This document shows positions 50,822-58,696 of a DNA stretch of 64,000 nucleotides, piece after piece. Position numbers and translations under genes: made by a program. This stretch comes from ZC4RG30 sp964417875. GTDB lineage: Bacteria; Pseudomonadota; Gammaproteobacteria; Steroidobacterales; Steroidobacteraceae. Each line of letters starts with the position of its first letter. Position 1 is the stretch's first letter. The notes below the pieces were generated by a model. It had not been told where the DNA came from. It made no database searches and was given only the letters and a program-made list of their open reading frames with translations. The DNA is taken from the NCBI GenBank assembly GCA_964417875.1, contig CAYQJU010000004.1, positions 1 through 64,000 on the forward strand, written 5' to 3'.

Positions 50822-51385
50822 CTACCCGCCTTCTTCGTCCGGCAATGTCGTGCGCGCCAATGCCGTGAACGAGAAGGTGGGCACCAGCACACGCTGCTCG
50901 CCATTGAGGTCTGACGCCGGGCCCAGGCAATAGCCGCGCGCTGACACGCGCTCGATTCCCTGCCCGATCACAATGCGCGCCAGGTCTTCCACCGCGCAGC
51001 GGTCGTTGCCGCGCGTTGCGAACAGCAGCGCCTCGTTCTCCACCAGCACAGTGAGGTTGGTGGGCAGCACCTGCGCGGGGCCGTCGTCGGTGTCGGCCAG
51101 ATCGATGCCGATGATGAAACGCACCTGGCGGTCTGCATCCAGCGGCCCGGCCAGCGTGATGCGCAGACCGCCGCCATCCGGGCGCAGGTCGCCATCGCAT
51201 TGCATCTGCGCATCCAGCCAGTCCAGGTCGGCCTCGATGGCGCCGCGCAGCGCGGCCTCGAAACGCCCGTCGCCAGCCGCCAGGCAGCCGCCGGCCGCCT
51301 GTGGCGAAGCGGCTGCATCGGATGGCGGCTGCTGCTGCATGCAGGCGGCCAGCACGGATGCCGCCAGCAACGGGATGAGGCGCAT
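50822..51385 (-). CDS. Hypothetical lipoprotein
   Basis: A 187-residue protein with a lipoprotein signal (MRLIPLLAASVLAAC, Cys at residue 15). After an Ala/Gln/Pro linker it is acidic and strand-rich (LRITLAGPLDADRQVRFIIGIDLADTDDG, NLTVLVENEALLFATRG) with several Cys (GGCLAAG, MQCDGD, DRCAVED, GYCLGP) that could form two disulfides in the periplasm. I recognise no family. Its stop abuts the convergent amidohydrolase stop. Confidence 0.7.
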   Translation of the reverse strand: MRLIPLLAASVLAACMQQQPPSDAAASPQAAGGCLAAGDGRFEAALRGAIEADLDWLDAQMQCDGDLRPDGGGLRITLAGPLDADRQVRFIIGIDLADTDDGPAQVLPTNLTVLVENEALLFATRGNDRCAVEDLARIVIGQGIERVSARGYCLGPASDLNGEQRVLVPTFSFTALARTTLPDEEGG

Positions 51386-51522
51386 CGCGGTCAGGACGGT
51401 CGCGGCAACGGGGGCGTCGGCGGCATGCGCAAAGTCTACCCTGCGGGCTGCAGGGCCGCCGTCCGCCGGTTGAGCCCACCTGCATCAAGGCCGGCCCACA
51501 CCATCCGGGTTACCCTGCCGGC

Positions 51523-52962
51523 ATGCGTCTTGGTTTCGAACACAGCTATGCCGCCCTGCCCGACGCGTTCCACACGCCCGTGCAGGCCGCCGCCGCCAGC
51601 GAACCGCGCCTGCTGGCGTGGAATGCGCCGCTGGCCGAAGATCTGGGCCTGGATGCCGCCGCGCTGCAGCCGGTCGCCCACGAGGTCTTCTCCGGACAGC
51701 ACCTGCCCGAGGATGCCAACCCCATTGCGATGGCCTATGCCGGCCACCAGTTCGGCCACTTCGTGCCGGCGCTGGGCGACGGCCGCGCGCTGCTGCTGGG
51801 CGAACTGCGTGATCGCCATGGCGTGCTGCGTGATGTGCAGTTCAAGGGCTCCGGTCGCACGCCATGGTCACGCTCCGGCGACGGCCTTGCAGCCGTGGGA
51901 CCGATGCTGCGCGAGTACCTGGCCAGCGAGGCCATGCATGCGCTGCGCATCCCCACCACGCGCTCGCTGGCCGTGGTCGCCACCGGCAAGCGCGTGCTGC
52001 GCGAGATGCCGCAGCCCGGCGCCATCCTGACGCGCATCGCCGCCAGCCATCTGCGGGTGGGCACCTTCGAATATTTCGCCGCCCGCGGCCAGACTGACCT
52101 GGTGCGCACGCTGCTGGAGTACTGCATCGCCCGCCACGATCCGGACCTGCGCGACGCCGGTGATGCGCAGCCACTGGAGTTCCTGCGCGCGGTGGCCGCA
52201 CGCCAGGCCAGCCTGATCGCCGATTGGACCTGCGCCGGATTCATCCACGGCGTGATGAACACCGACAACATGACCATCAGCGGCGAGACCATCGACTATG
52301 GTCCCTGCGCATTCATGGACCACTACCACCCGGCGACGGTGTTCAGCTCCATCGACCAGCGCGGCCGCTACAGCTTCGGCAACCAGTCCACCATTGCCCA
52401 ATGGAACCTGGCGCGGCTGGCCGAATGCCTGTTGCCGCTGATGCCCGGCGAAGCAGACGCGGCCGTCACCGCCGCCACCGAGGTGGTGAATGCATTCCCC
52501 GCGCAGTTCGATGCCGCATTGCTGGCGCGCATGCGCCGCAAGCTGGGGCTCACCACCGCGCAGGAGGACGATGCGGCACTGCTCAGCGAGCTGCTGCAGG
52601 CCATGCAGCTGGCGCGCGCCGATTTCACGCTGACCTTCCGCCGTCTTGCCGATGTGATCGAGGGTGGCGAACTTGCTGGACTGGATGCCTGGCTGCAGCG
52701 CTGGCGCGGCCGCCTCGCCGCCGAGCCGCTGCCGTCCCAACAGCGCCGGCAGATGCTGCGCGCGGTGAATCCGGCCTACATCCCGCGCAACCATCGCGTC
52801 GAGGCTGCACTGTCGGCGGCGGCGGAACGCGACGACCTGCAGCCGTTCAACGAACTGCTGGCGCTGGTACAGCAGCCCTTCGACGATCACCCGGGGTTCG
52901 AGTCATACCAGCAGCCGCCCGCGGATCATGAGCGGGTGATGGCGACGTTCTGCGGCACCTGA
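51523..52962 (+). CDS. selO: Protein adenylyltransferase SelO
   Basis: A 479-residue SelO (YdiU/UPF0061) pseudokinase that transfers AMP to Ser/Thr/Tyr of target proteins, linked to oxidative stress. Conserved elements are AMAYAGHQFGHFVPALGDGRA, VQFKGSGRTPWSRSGDG (Lys and Arg), HGVMNTDNM, and IDYGPCAFMD (metal-binding Asp). A Cys is kept at position -3 of the C-terminus (FCGT), near where eukaryotic SelO carries selenocysteine. A TACCCT hexamer lies exactly 6 nt before the ATG, with no ribosome-binding site, consistent with a leaderless mRNA. Confidence 0.95.
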   Translation: MRLGFEHSYAALPDAFHTPVQAAAASEPRLLAWNAPLAEDLGLDAAALQPVAHEVFSGQHLPEDANPIAMAYAGHQFGHFVPALGDGRALLLGELRDRHGVLRDVQFKGSGRTPWSRSGDGLAAVGPMLREYLASEAMHALRIPTTRSLAVVATGKRVLREMPQPGAILTRIAASHLRVGTFEYFAARGQTDLVRTLLEYCIARHDPDLRDAGDAQPLEFLRAVAARQASLIADWTCAGFIHGVMNTDNMTISGETIDYGPCAFMDHYHPATVFSSIDQRGRYSFGNQSTIAQWNLARLAECLLPLMPGEADAAVTAATEVVNAFPAQFDAALLARMRRKLGLTTAQEDDAALLSELLQAMQLARADFTLTFRRLADVIEGGELAGLDAWLQRWRGRLAAEPLPSQQRRQMLRAVNPAYIPRNHRVEAALSAAAERDDLQPFNELLALVQQPFDDHPGFESYQQPPADHERVMATFCGT

Positions 52963-53022
52963 CAGATCGCCCTGCCTCGCTGCGCTGGCACGTGCCCTCA
53001 CTGGCTCGCCAACCCGGGGCCT

Positions 53023-53532
53023 TCACATGCGTTCGCCCGGCAGCGCCGCGGCCTGCTTCACCCAGTCGATGAACTGCTTTTCATCCAGCCCGTCCTGCGT
53101 CACATCGTAGTAACGGACCGCGGCATGCTTCGACGCACCCGGCGGCTGCGGCGACAGCGAGGTGCCGCGGAAGAAGGTCACCTTCACGTAGCGCGTGAAG
53201 CAATGGAAGCTGAGGAACCAGGCGCCATCTTCCACGCCATACAGCGGCGAGTTCCATTTGACGGCCTTGCAGACGCCAGGGACGGTGCGCACCACCAGCG
53301 CGTCGATGCGGCGCGCGACCTTCTGCTTCCAGCCGGGGATGGCATCCAGGTAGGCCTTCACCGGCGCATTGCCGCTGCCTTTCGGGATCTGCGGGTTGTC
53401 GCCGGAAAGCAGCTTCGGCTTCGGGAACTTCGGCTTGCCTCCCGGCTTCGCCTTCGCTGTGGACCGGCCCGACTTCGCGGACTTCTTCGCCGCCTTGTTC
53501 GCGGCGCCTGACTTTCGCTTGCTGGCTGCCAT
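53023..53532 (-). CDS. DUF1801 (YdhG-like) protein with basic N-terminal tail
   Basis: A 169-residue protein. The first ~45 residues are Lys/Ala/Pro-rich and histone-tail-like (KRKSGAANKAAKKSAKSGRS, then PKFPKPK). The rest is a DUF1801 domain: VKAYLDAIPGWKQKVARRIDALV, VCKAVKWNSPLYGVEDGAWF, FHCFTRYVKVTFFRG and a C-terminal helix. The YdhG/DUF1801 fold is small, and its biochemical role is unknown. The added tail suggests nucleic-acid association. It stands alone between selO and mog. Confidence 0.87.
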   Translation of the reverse strand: MAASKRKSGAANKAAKKSAKSGRSTAKAKPGGKPKFPKPKLLSGDNPQIPKGSGNAPVKAYLDAIPGWKQKVARRIDALVVRTVPGVCKAVKWNSPLYGVEDGAWFLSFHCFTRYVKVTFFRGTSLSPQPPGASKHAAVRYYDVTQDGLDEKQFIDWVKQAAALPGERM

Positions 53533-53613
53533 CGATCCTCCTGATCACTGCACCTGTCCGGGCCGACTTTACTGCCGGCGCCCGCGCAACGCCCGCAAGG
53601 CCCGCGTCGCCGC

Positions 53614-53619
53614 TACAAT
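53614..53619 (+). promoter_or_regulatory. -10 element TACAAT for mog, leaderless spacing
   Basis: Five of six matches to TATAAT, ending exactly 6 nt before the mog ATG at 53626. This places the expected start point on the A of the start codon. No -35 match is evident and no ribosome-binding site is present. Confidence 0.55.
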
Positions 53620-53625
53620 CCACGC

Positions 53626-54159
53626 ATGTCCAGGCCCCTCATCGGCGTGCTGAACGTCTCCGACCGCGCCAGCGCCGGCGTCTATGCCGACGAACCCGGC
53701 CAGGCCTGCGTGGCGCTGCTGCGTGAATGGCTGCGCACCGACTTCGATGTGGATTACCGCATCGTGCCCGACGACGTCGATCGCATCGCAGCGGAACTGG
53801 TGCGCCAGGCCGACGAGGCGGGCTGCTGCCTGATCGTCACCACCGGCGGCACCGGACCTGCGCCGCGCGACGTCACGCCCGAGGCCACGCTGCGCGTGGT
53901 CGAACGCGAGATGCCGGGCTTCGGCGAGCTGATGCGCGCCACCTCATTGCAGTATGTGCCCACCGCCATCCTGTCGCGCCAGACCGCCGGCATCCGCGGC
54001 CGCACGCTGGTCGTGAACCTGCCCGGCCGGCCGAAGTCGATCCGGGAAAACCTGGAGGCGGTGTTCCCCGCCATCCCTTACTGCATCGACCTGATCGGTG
54101 GGCCGCGCCTCGAAACCAACGAGGCGGTGATGAAGGCATTCCGGCCGAAAGGCGCCTGA
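53626..54159 (+). CDS. mog: Molybdopterin adenylyltransferase (MogA)
   Basis: A 177-residue MogA-type protein that adenylates molybdopterin before molybdenum insertion. Conserved motifs are IGVLNVSDRASAG at the N-terminus, VTTGGTGPAPRDVTPEA (the MPT-binding TGGTG) and VVNLPGRPKSIRENL near the C-terminus. The DRASAG start and length point to MogA rather than MoaB, but the two are similar. No other molybdenum-cofactor gene is in the window. The predicted mRNA is leaderless. Confidence 0.9.
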   Translation: MSRPLIGVLNVSDRASAGVYADEPGQACVALLREWLRTDFDVDYRIVPDDVDRIAAELVRQADEAGCCLIVTTGGTGPAPRDVTPEATLRVVEREMPGFGELMRATSLQYVPTAILSRQTAGIRGRTLVVNLPGRPKSIRENLEAVFPAIPYCIDLIGGPRLETNEAVMKAFRPKGA

Positions 54160-54205
54160 TTTCCTGCGCCGCCGCGCGCGCACCACAACCTTTGCACACC
54201 CCGAA

Positions 54206-54221
54206 CGTGACGCCCGTCACG
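54206..54221. promoter_or_regulatory. Inverted repeat upstream of the 33-aa peptide gene
   Basis: Perfect 7-bp arms CGTGACG / CGTCACG with a 2-bp centre, 122 bp upstream of the peptide ATG and 46 bp after the mog stop. It could be an operator or part of a terminator for mog. Confidence 0.4.
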
Positions 54222-54227
54222 CCTGCA

Positions 54228-54264
54228 CAATTGCTGCTCAATTGCTGCAACTAAGGAATTGCAG
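54228..54264. repeat. Short direct and inverted repeats upstream of the peptide gene
   Basis: CAATTGCTG occurs twice with an 11-bp period (54228 and 54239), one helical turn apart. It overlaps CTGCAA-N8-TTGCAG (54245-54264). This AT-richer patch stands out from its surroundings and resembles a tandem regulator-binding region. Confidence 0.45.
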
Positions 54265-54342
54265 TGACGGTCGGAACCAGCGCAGTCCAGTTCGATCTGA
54301 TCAATTACTGAAAGACGAACTCAAGACCCCGAAGGAGCCGAC

Positions 54343-54444
54343 ATGATCGCCATTGCCCTGTCCACGTTGCTCGTCCACACCATTGCCACCGCGGCAGTGG
54401 CCATCGGTACGGCCGTGTCGGCGGTGTGGTCGCCGCGCCGCTAG
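54343..54444 (+). CDS. 33-aa predicted membrane peptide
   Basis: A short open frame, MIAIALSTLLVHTIATA... ending VWSPRR, with one hydrophobic helix over residues ~2-28 and a basic end. GAAGGAG is placed 6 nt before the ATG, an ideal ribosome-binding site in a region otherwise without genes (54160-54451). Repeats 80-140 bp upstream could be regulatory. No family is recognised. Candidates include a small regulatory membrane peptide or a type I toxin-like peptide, but there is no direct evidence for either. It is too short for normal gene callers. Confidence 0.55.
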   Translation: MIAIALSTLLVHTIATAAVAIGTAVSAVWSPRR

Positions 54445-54451
54445 GCCCCGG

Positions 54452-55567
54452 TCATGGCGCTGCCACGCCCTGCGCGGCCAGCGCCGACCGGATCCGCGGC
54501 TTTGCAGCCTCGAGCGTGAGATCACCGGCAGCAAACTGCTCGGCCAGTTCGAACAGGCTGGCGAACGCACCGGACTGGTCGCTGTTGGCTTCCACCTCGA
54601 CCACCGCCTGCCGCGCCCAGATTTCATCCCACACCTCCAGCACTGCGTCCCAGAAGGCGCGCGTCGCCGCGTAATACTGGTCCGCCGCGGCGAAGTCCGC
54701 ATCCACGATGCGCTCATAGCGCGCCACGCCATACTCCCGTCCCACATACGGCAGCGGTGCATCACCGACAGTCTGCTTGAGGTTGTTTTCCTCGTGCAGC
54801 CAGCCGCGTGGCAGCACGGTGTGCCGGTTGGTGCCAAGGAGCAGCTGGTAATCCTTGCGCACCGACCATTCGCGGCGCGGCAGCGGACGCGCGGTCTCGC
54901 CACCGATCCAGCTGGAGAAGCCGGCATTGTGCTGCCAGCGGCCCACGCTGCCATAGCGCGGCGATTCATCCACCTGGTACACCGTCTGCGACCACGCGCC
55001 GCGGCGCCCGGCGGCATCCACGGCGCGACGCTTCCAGCGCCGGCCATCCTCGTGCTCGATCACATGCTGCGGCTCGAACTGCCAGTCCTGCCGCCAGTGC
55101 CTGGTGACCATCGGCTCGCTGATGTGGCCGTCCTCACCCACCACGCGCATCTCGAGGATGTGCACCAGGCTCACATGGCCAGGCTCGTTGCGGTCCACAT
55201 AGATTTTCTCGGTGCCCCAGGACTGGTAAGGCCGCGCGCGATCGCCATCGCCTGCGAAGTTCGCCACCTCGAGGAAGTCGAAGGTCACCCGGTAGGTGCC
55301 GGCCATCGCGAGGATGGCGCGGCGGTCGCGCTCCTGCGCGGTGAGATCCGGCGCCTGCAGCGCCTGCCACTGCGGCGAGGCTTCGGTGGCCAGCTGCACC
55401 GGTGCGCCGCGGGTGCTGCCGCCGCGCGGCACCGGCGCCTGCGGACCCAGCGGCCACGAGAAGGTGTAGCGCGAAGCGCGCGGTTCGGCAGCCGGCTGCG
55501 CCGCCAGCGCCAGACCGCCGGCCAGACCCGCCACCACCATGCATGTACGCAGGAAGAGCTTGTCCAT
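54452..55567 (-). CDS. DUF6607-like exported protein
   Basis: A 371-residue protein with a signal peptide (residues ~1-22, ...GLALAAQPA). The body contains aromatic-rich motifs: YTFSWPLGPQ, GTYRVTFDFLEV, YQSWGTEKIYVD, QHVIEHEDGRRWKRR, WSQTVYQVDESPRYGSVGRWQH and a WLHEENN segment. From memory these match the DUF6607 family of uncharacterised secreted proteins. No catalytic residues can be named. The gene is divergent from fadE (52 bp between starts) and converges on the 33-aa peptide gene. Confidence 0.72.
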   Translation of the reverse strand: MDKLFLRTCMVVAGLAGGLALAAQPAAEPRASRYTFSWPLGPQAPVPRGGSTRGAPVQLATEASPQWQALQAPDLTAQERDRRAILAMAGTYRVTFDFLEVANFAGDGDRARPYQSWGTEKIYVDRNEPGHVSLVHILEMRVVGEDGHISEPMVTRHWRQDWQFEPQHVIEHEDGRRWKRRAVDAAGRRGAWSQTVYQVDESPRYGSVGRWQHNAGFSSWIGGETARPLPRREWSVRKDYQLLLGTNRHTVLPRGWLHEENNLKQTVGDAPLPYVGREYGVARYERIVDADFAAADQYYAATRAFWDAVLEVWDEIWARQAVVEVEANSDQSGAFASLFELAEQFAAGDLTLEAAKPRIRSALAAQGVAAP

Positions 55568-55607
55568 GCACCCGACCTTACAACGCTTCAACCGCCATGG
55601 CAGCGGT

Positions 55608-55613
55608 TATAGT
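55608..55613 (+). promoter_or_regulatory. -10 element TATAGT for fadE, leaderless spacing
   Basis: Five of six matches to TATAAT, ending exactly 6 nt before the fadE ATG at 55620. No ribosome-binding site is present in the intervening bases. Confidence 0.55.
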
Positions 55614-55619
55614 CATCGC

Positions 55620-58121
55620 ATGCTGCTCACCATCCTGCTGTTGCTCGCTGCCACGGCCGCCATCTTCGCCGTGGCGCAGGTCGGCGCGCTGATCACGCTG
55701 CTGCTGATCGCCGCCGTGCTGGTCCTGGCCTACTACCGGCTGCCGCTGTGGGCCTTCTCGGTGGCGGCCACCGCGCTGGTCGGCGCCTACTGCTTCTTCA
55801 GTGCCGCGCCGCTGTGGTGGAAGGCCTTCTTGGTGGCGATGCTGGCGGTGCTGTGGCTGTTCAACTTCCGGCCGCTGCGCAAGGCGTGGTTCTCGCGGCC
55901 GTTCCTGAAGACCTACCTGCGCATGCTGCCCACCATGTCGGCCACCGAACGCGATGCGCTGGAAGCCGGTGGCGTGTGGTGGGATGGCGAGCTGTTCACC
56001 GGCAAGCTCGACTGGGACAAGCTGCTGCGCACCCCGCCCGCCCGCCTGACCGCCGAGGAGCAGGCCTTCCTCGACGGCCCGGTGGAAGAACTCTGCGCGC
56101 TGGTGGATGACTTCGATGTCACGCACCATCGCGCCGACCTGTCGCCGCAGGCCTGGGAATACATCAGGCAGCACGGCTTCTGGGGCATGATCATTCCGAA
56201 GAAGTATGGCGGCCTCGAGTTCGGCCGCTATGCGCAGTCCTCGATCCTGATCAAGCTCTGCAGCCGCAGCATCGTGCTCGGCACCACCGTTGCGGTGCCA
56301 AATTCACTCGGACCCGGCGAACTGCTGGTGCATTACGGCACCGATGAGCAGAAGGATTACTACCTGCCACGCCTGGCGCGCGGCGAGGAAATTCCCTGCT
56401 TCGGCCTGACCAGCCCGGTGGCCGGCTCCGATGCCACCTCGATCACCGACACCGGCGTGGTGTGCCGCGGCACCTACCAGGGCCGCGAGGTCATCGGCAT
56501 CCGCCTCAACTTCTCCAAGCGCTACATCACGCTGGCGCCGGTGGCCACGGTGATCGGCCTGGCCTTCCGGCTGTACGACCCTGAAAAGCTGATCGGCACG
56601 GTGGAGGACATCGGCATCACCTGTGCCCTGGTGCCGCGCGACACGCCGGGCATCCAGATCGGCCGGCGCCATTTCCCGCTCAACACGCCATTCCAGAACG
56701 GACCCATCCAGGGCGAGGACGTGTTCGTGCCGGTGGACTTCATCATCGGCGGCATCGCGCAGGCCGGCCGCGGCTGGCGCATGCTGGTGGAACAGCTGTC
56801 GGTGGGCCGCTGCATCTCGCTGCCGGCCACGGCCACCGGCGGCGCGATGGCCGCATCGTGGAGCACCGGCGCCTATGCGCGCATCCGCAAGCAGTTCGGC
56901 CTGTCGGTGGGGCGCTTCGAGGGCGTCGAGCAGGTGATCGCGCGCATCATCGGCAACACCTACATCATGGATGCGGCGCGCAGCGTCACCACCGGCGCCA
57001 TCGATGCCGGCGAATCCCCCGCCGTGCCGGCCGCCATCCTGAAACTGCATGCCACCGAACTGGGCCGCGTGGTGGCCGGCGATGCCATGGACGTGCATGG
57101 CGGCAAGGGCGTCATGCTGGGGCCGCGCAACTACCTGGGCCGTGGCTGGCAGGCCTCGCCGATCGGCATCACCGTCGAGGGCGCCAACATCCTCACGCGC
57201 AACCTGATCATCTTCGGCCAGGGCGCGATCCGCTGCCATCCCTTCGTGCTGCGCGAGATGCAGGCGGCGCGCAGTCCCGATGGCGCGCGCAGCGTCGATG
57301 AGTTCGATCGCGCGCTGTTCGCGCACATCGGCTTCACGATCAGCAATGCGGTGCGTTCGCTGGTGATGGCGATCACGCTGGCGCGCTTCCACGCAGCGCC
57401 AGGCGAGGGCGCGATCCGCCGCTATTACCAGCACATCGAGCGCTTCTCGGCCTCGTTCGCGTTCGCCGCCGACGTGGCGATGCTGTCACTGGGCGGCTAC
57501 CTGAAGAAGAAGGAAAGCCTGTCGGCGCGACTGGGCGATGTGCTCTCGTTCCTTTATCTGGCCTCGATGGTGCTCAAGCACCACCACGACAATGGCTCGC
57601 CGCGCGAGGACCAGCCCATCGTCGAGTGGGCCTGCCGCGACCTGCTCTACCGCGCGCAGGAGCAGCTGCATGGCTTCCTGCGCAACTTCCCGAACCGCCC
57701 GCTGGCGTGGCTGATGCGCGTGCTGGTGTTCCCGCGCGGCCGCACCTACTTCGCGCCCAGCGACAGGCTCGGCGCGCAGCTGGCGCAGATCGCGATGGAG
57801 CCGGGCCCCTCGCGCGACCGGCTGTGCCGCCATGCCTTCCGCAGCGCCGTGGCCGGCAATCCGCTCGGCGAGCTGCAGCAGGCACTGCAGCTGTCGCTGC
57901 GCGCCGAGCCGCTGGAGCGCAGGCTGCGTGTCGAGGGCGTGAAATCCGGCCGCATCAAGGCGCTCGATGCGCGGGAGCAGATTGCCGAAGGTGAGCGCCT
58001 CGGCATCCTCACCGCCGATGAGGCGGCACTGCTGCTCGACTATGATGCGAAGATCATGCACATCATCAACGTGGATGACTTCGACCCGGCCGAACTGCCC
58101 GCCGGGCAGTCACGCGACTGA
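55620..58121 (+). CDS. fadE: Acyl-CoA dehydrogenase, FadE type
   Basis: An 833-residue acyl-CoA dehydrogenase that starts each cycle of fatty-acid beta-oxidation, close in length to E. coli FadE (~814). Three N-terminal hydrophobic helices (residues ~1-85) anchor it to the inner membrane. The dehydrogenase core runs from ~165 to ~565: EYIRQHGFWGMIIPKKYGGLEF, PCFGLTSPVAGSDATS (FAD/substrate loop) and MDVHGGKGVMLGP. The ~250-residue C-terminal extension (DUF1974-like) is typical of FadE. The start at MLLTILLLL follows a TATAGT by 6 nt. An upstream ATG at 55539 would overlap the divergent gene. Confidence 0.93.
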   Translation: MLLTILLLLAATAAIFAVAQVGALITLLLIAAVLVLAYYRLPLWAFSVAATALVGAYCFFSAAPLWWKAFLVAMLAVLWLFNFRPLRKAWFSRPFLKTYLRMLPTMSATERDALEAGGVWWDGELFTGKLDWDKLLRTPPARLTAEEQAFLDGPVEELCALVDDFDVTHHRADLSPQAWEYIRQHGFWGMIIPKKYGGLEFGRYAQSSILIKLCSRSIVLGTTVAVPNSLGPGELLVHYGTDEQKDYYLPRLARGEEIPCFGLTSPVAGSDATSITDTGVVCRGTYQGREVIGIRLNFSKRYITLAPVATVIGLAFRLYDPEKLIGTVEDIGITCALVPRDTPGIQIGRRHFPLNTPFQNGPIQGEDVFVPVDFIIGGIAQAGRGWRMLVEQLSVGRCISLPATATGGAMAASWSTGAYARIRKQFGLSVGRFEGVEQVIARIIGNTYIMDAARSVTTGAIDAGESPAVPAAILKLHATELGRVVAGDAMDVHGGKGVMLGPRNYLGRGWQASPIGITVEGANILTRNLIIFGQGAIRCHPFVLREMQAARSPDGARSVDEFDRALFAHIGFTISNAVRSLVMAITLARFHAAPGEGAIRRYYQHIERFSASFAFAADVAMLSLGGYLKKKESLSARLGDVLSFLYLASMVLKHHHDNGSPREDQPIVEWACRDLLYRAQEQLHGFLRNFPNRPLAWLMRVLVFPRGRTYFAPSDRLGAQLAQIAMEPGPSRDRLCRHAFRSAVAGNPLGELQQALQLSLRAEPLERRLRVEGVKSGRIKALDAREQIAEGERLGILTADEAALLLDYDAKIMHIINVDDFDPAELPAGQSRD

Positions 58122-58146
58122 CTACGGCAATGATGGGAGTATCAAC

Positions 58147-58647
58147 ATGAACATCCGGACGATGACGGCGGCCGCCGCGACGCTGGCGCTGCTGGCGGGT
58201 TGCTCGCGTGCACCCGATGCCGGGCCGCCTGCCACCGTTGACGCGGACCACGCCGGGCACAGCGCCGAAGCCCCGGCCACGGCATCGCTGCCGCGCACCC
58301 GGGCGCCGGCCGATGCGCGCGTGTTCATCGTCAGCCCGAAAGACGGCGAGACCGTCACCACGCCGGTGCGCGTGGTGTTCGGCGCCGAGAACATCGGCCT
58401 GCTGCCGGCCGGCGAGAAGAACGACATGGCCGGCCACCATCATCTGCTGATCAACACCGACCTCGCCGATCCGGGCATTCCCATCCCGGCCGACGACCGG
58501 CACATCCATTACGGCAAGGCCGAGACCGAGGCCATGGTCGCGCTGCCGCCGGGCGCGCACACGCTGCAGCTGGTGATGGGCGATTACCTGCACATCCCGT
58601 TCGATCCGGTCATCGCCTCGCCGAAGATCACGATCAACGTGAACTGA
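58147..58647 (+). CDS. DUF4399 domain lipoprotein
   Basis: A 166-residue lipoprotein with lipobox LLAGC (Cys about residue 19), a variable His/Ala linker, and a DUF4399 domain. The domain has VFIVSPKDGETVTTPVRVVFGAENI, MAGHHHLLINTDL, DDRHIHYGKAETE and PPGAHTLQLVMGDYLHIP. The clustered His residues (GHHHL, RHIHYG) suggest metal binding, which is an inference. GGGAG precedes the ATG. It follows fadE by 25 bp on the same strand. Confidence 0.87.
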   Translation: MNIRTMTAAAATLALLAGCSRAPDAGPPATVDADHAGHSAEAPATASLPRTRAPADARVFIVSPKDGETVTTPVRVVFGAENIGLLPAGEKNDMAGHHHLLINTDLADPGIPIPADDRHIHYGKAETEAMVALPPGAHTLQLVMGDYLHIPFDPVIASPKITINVN

Positions 58648-58696
58648 TCCAACAGCTTCGATGCGCGGCGAGAGCCGTGCATCCCGGGGCCGCCGC

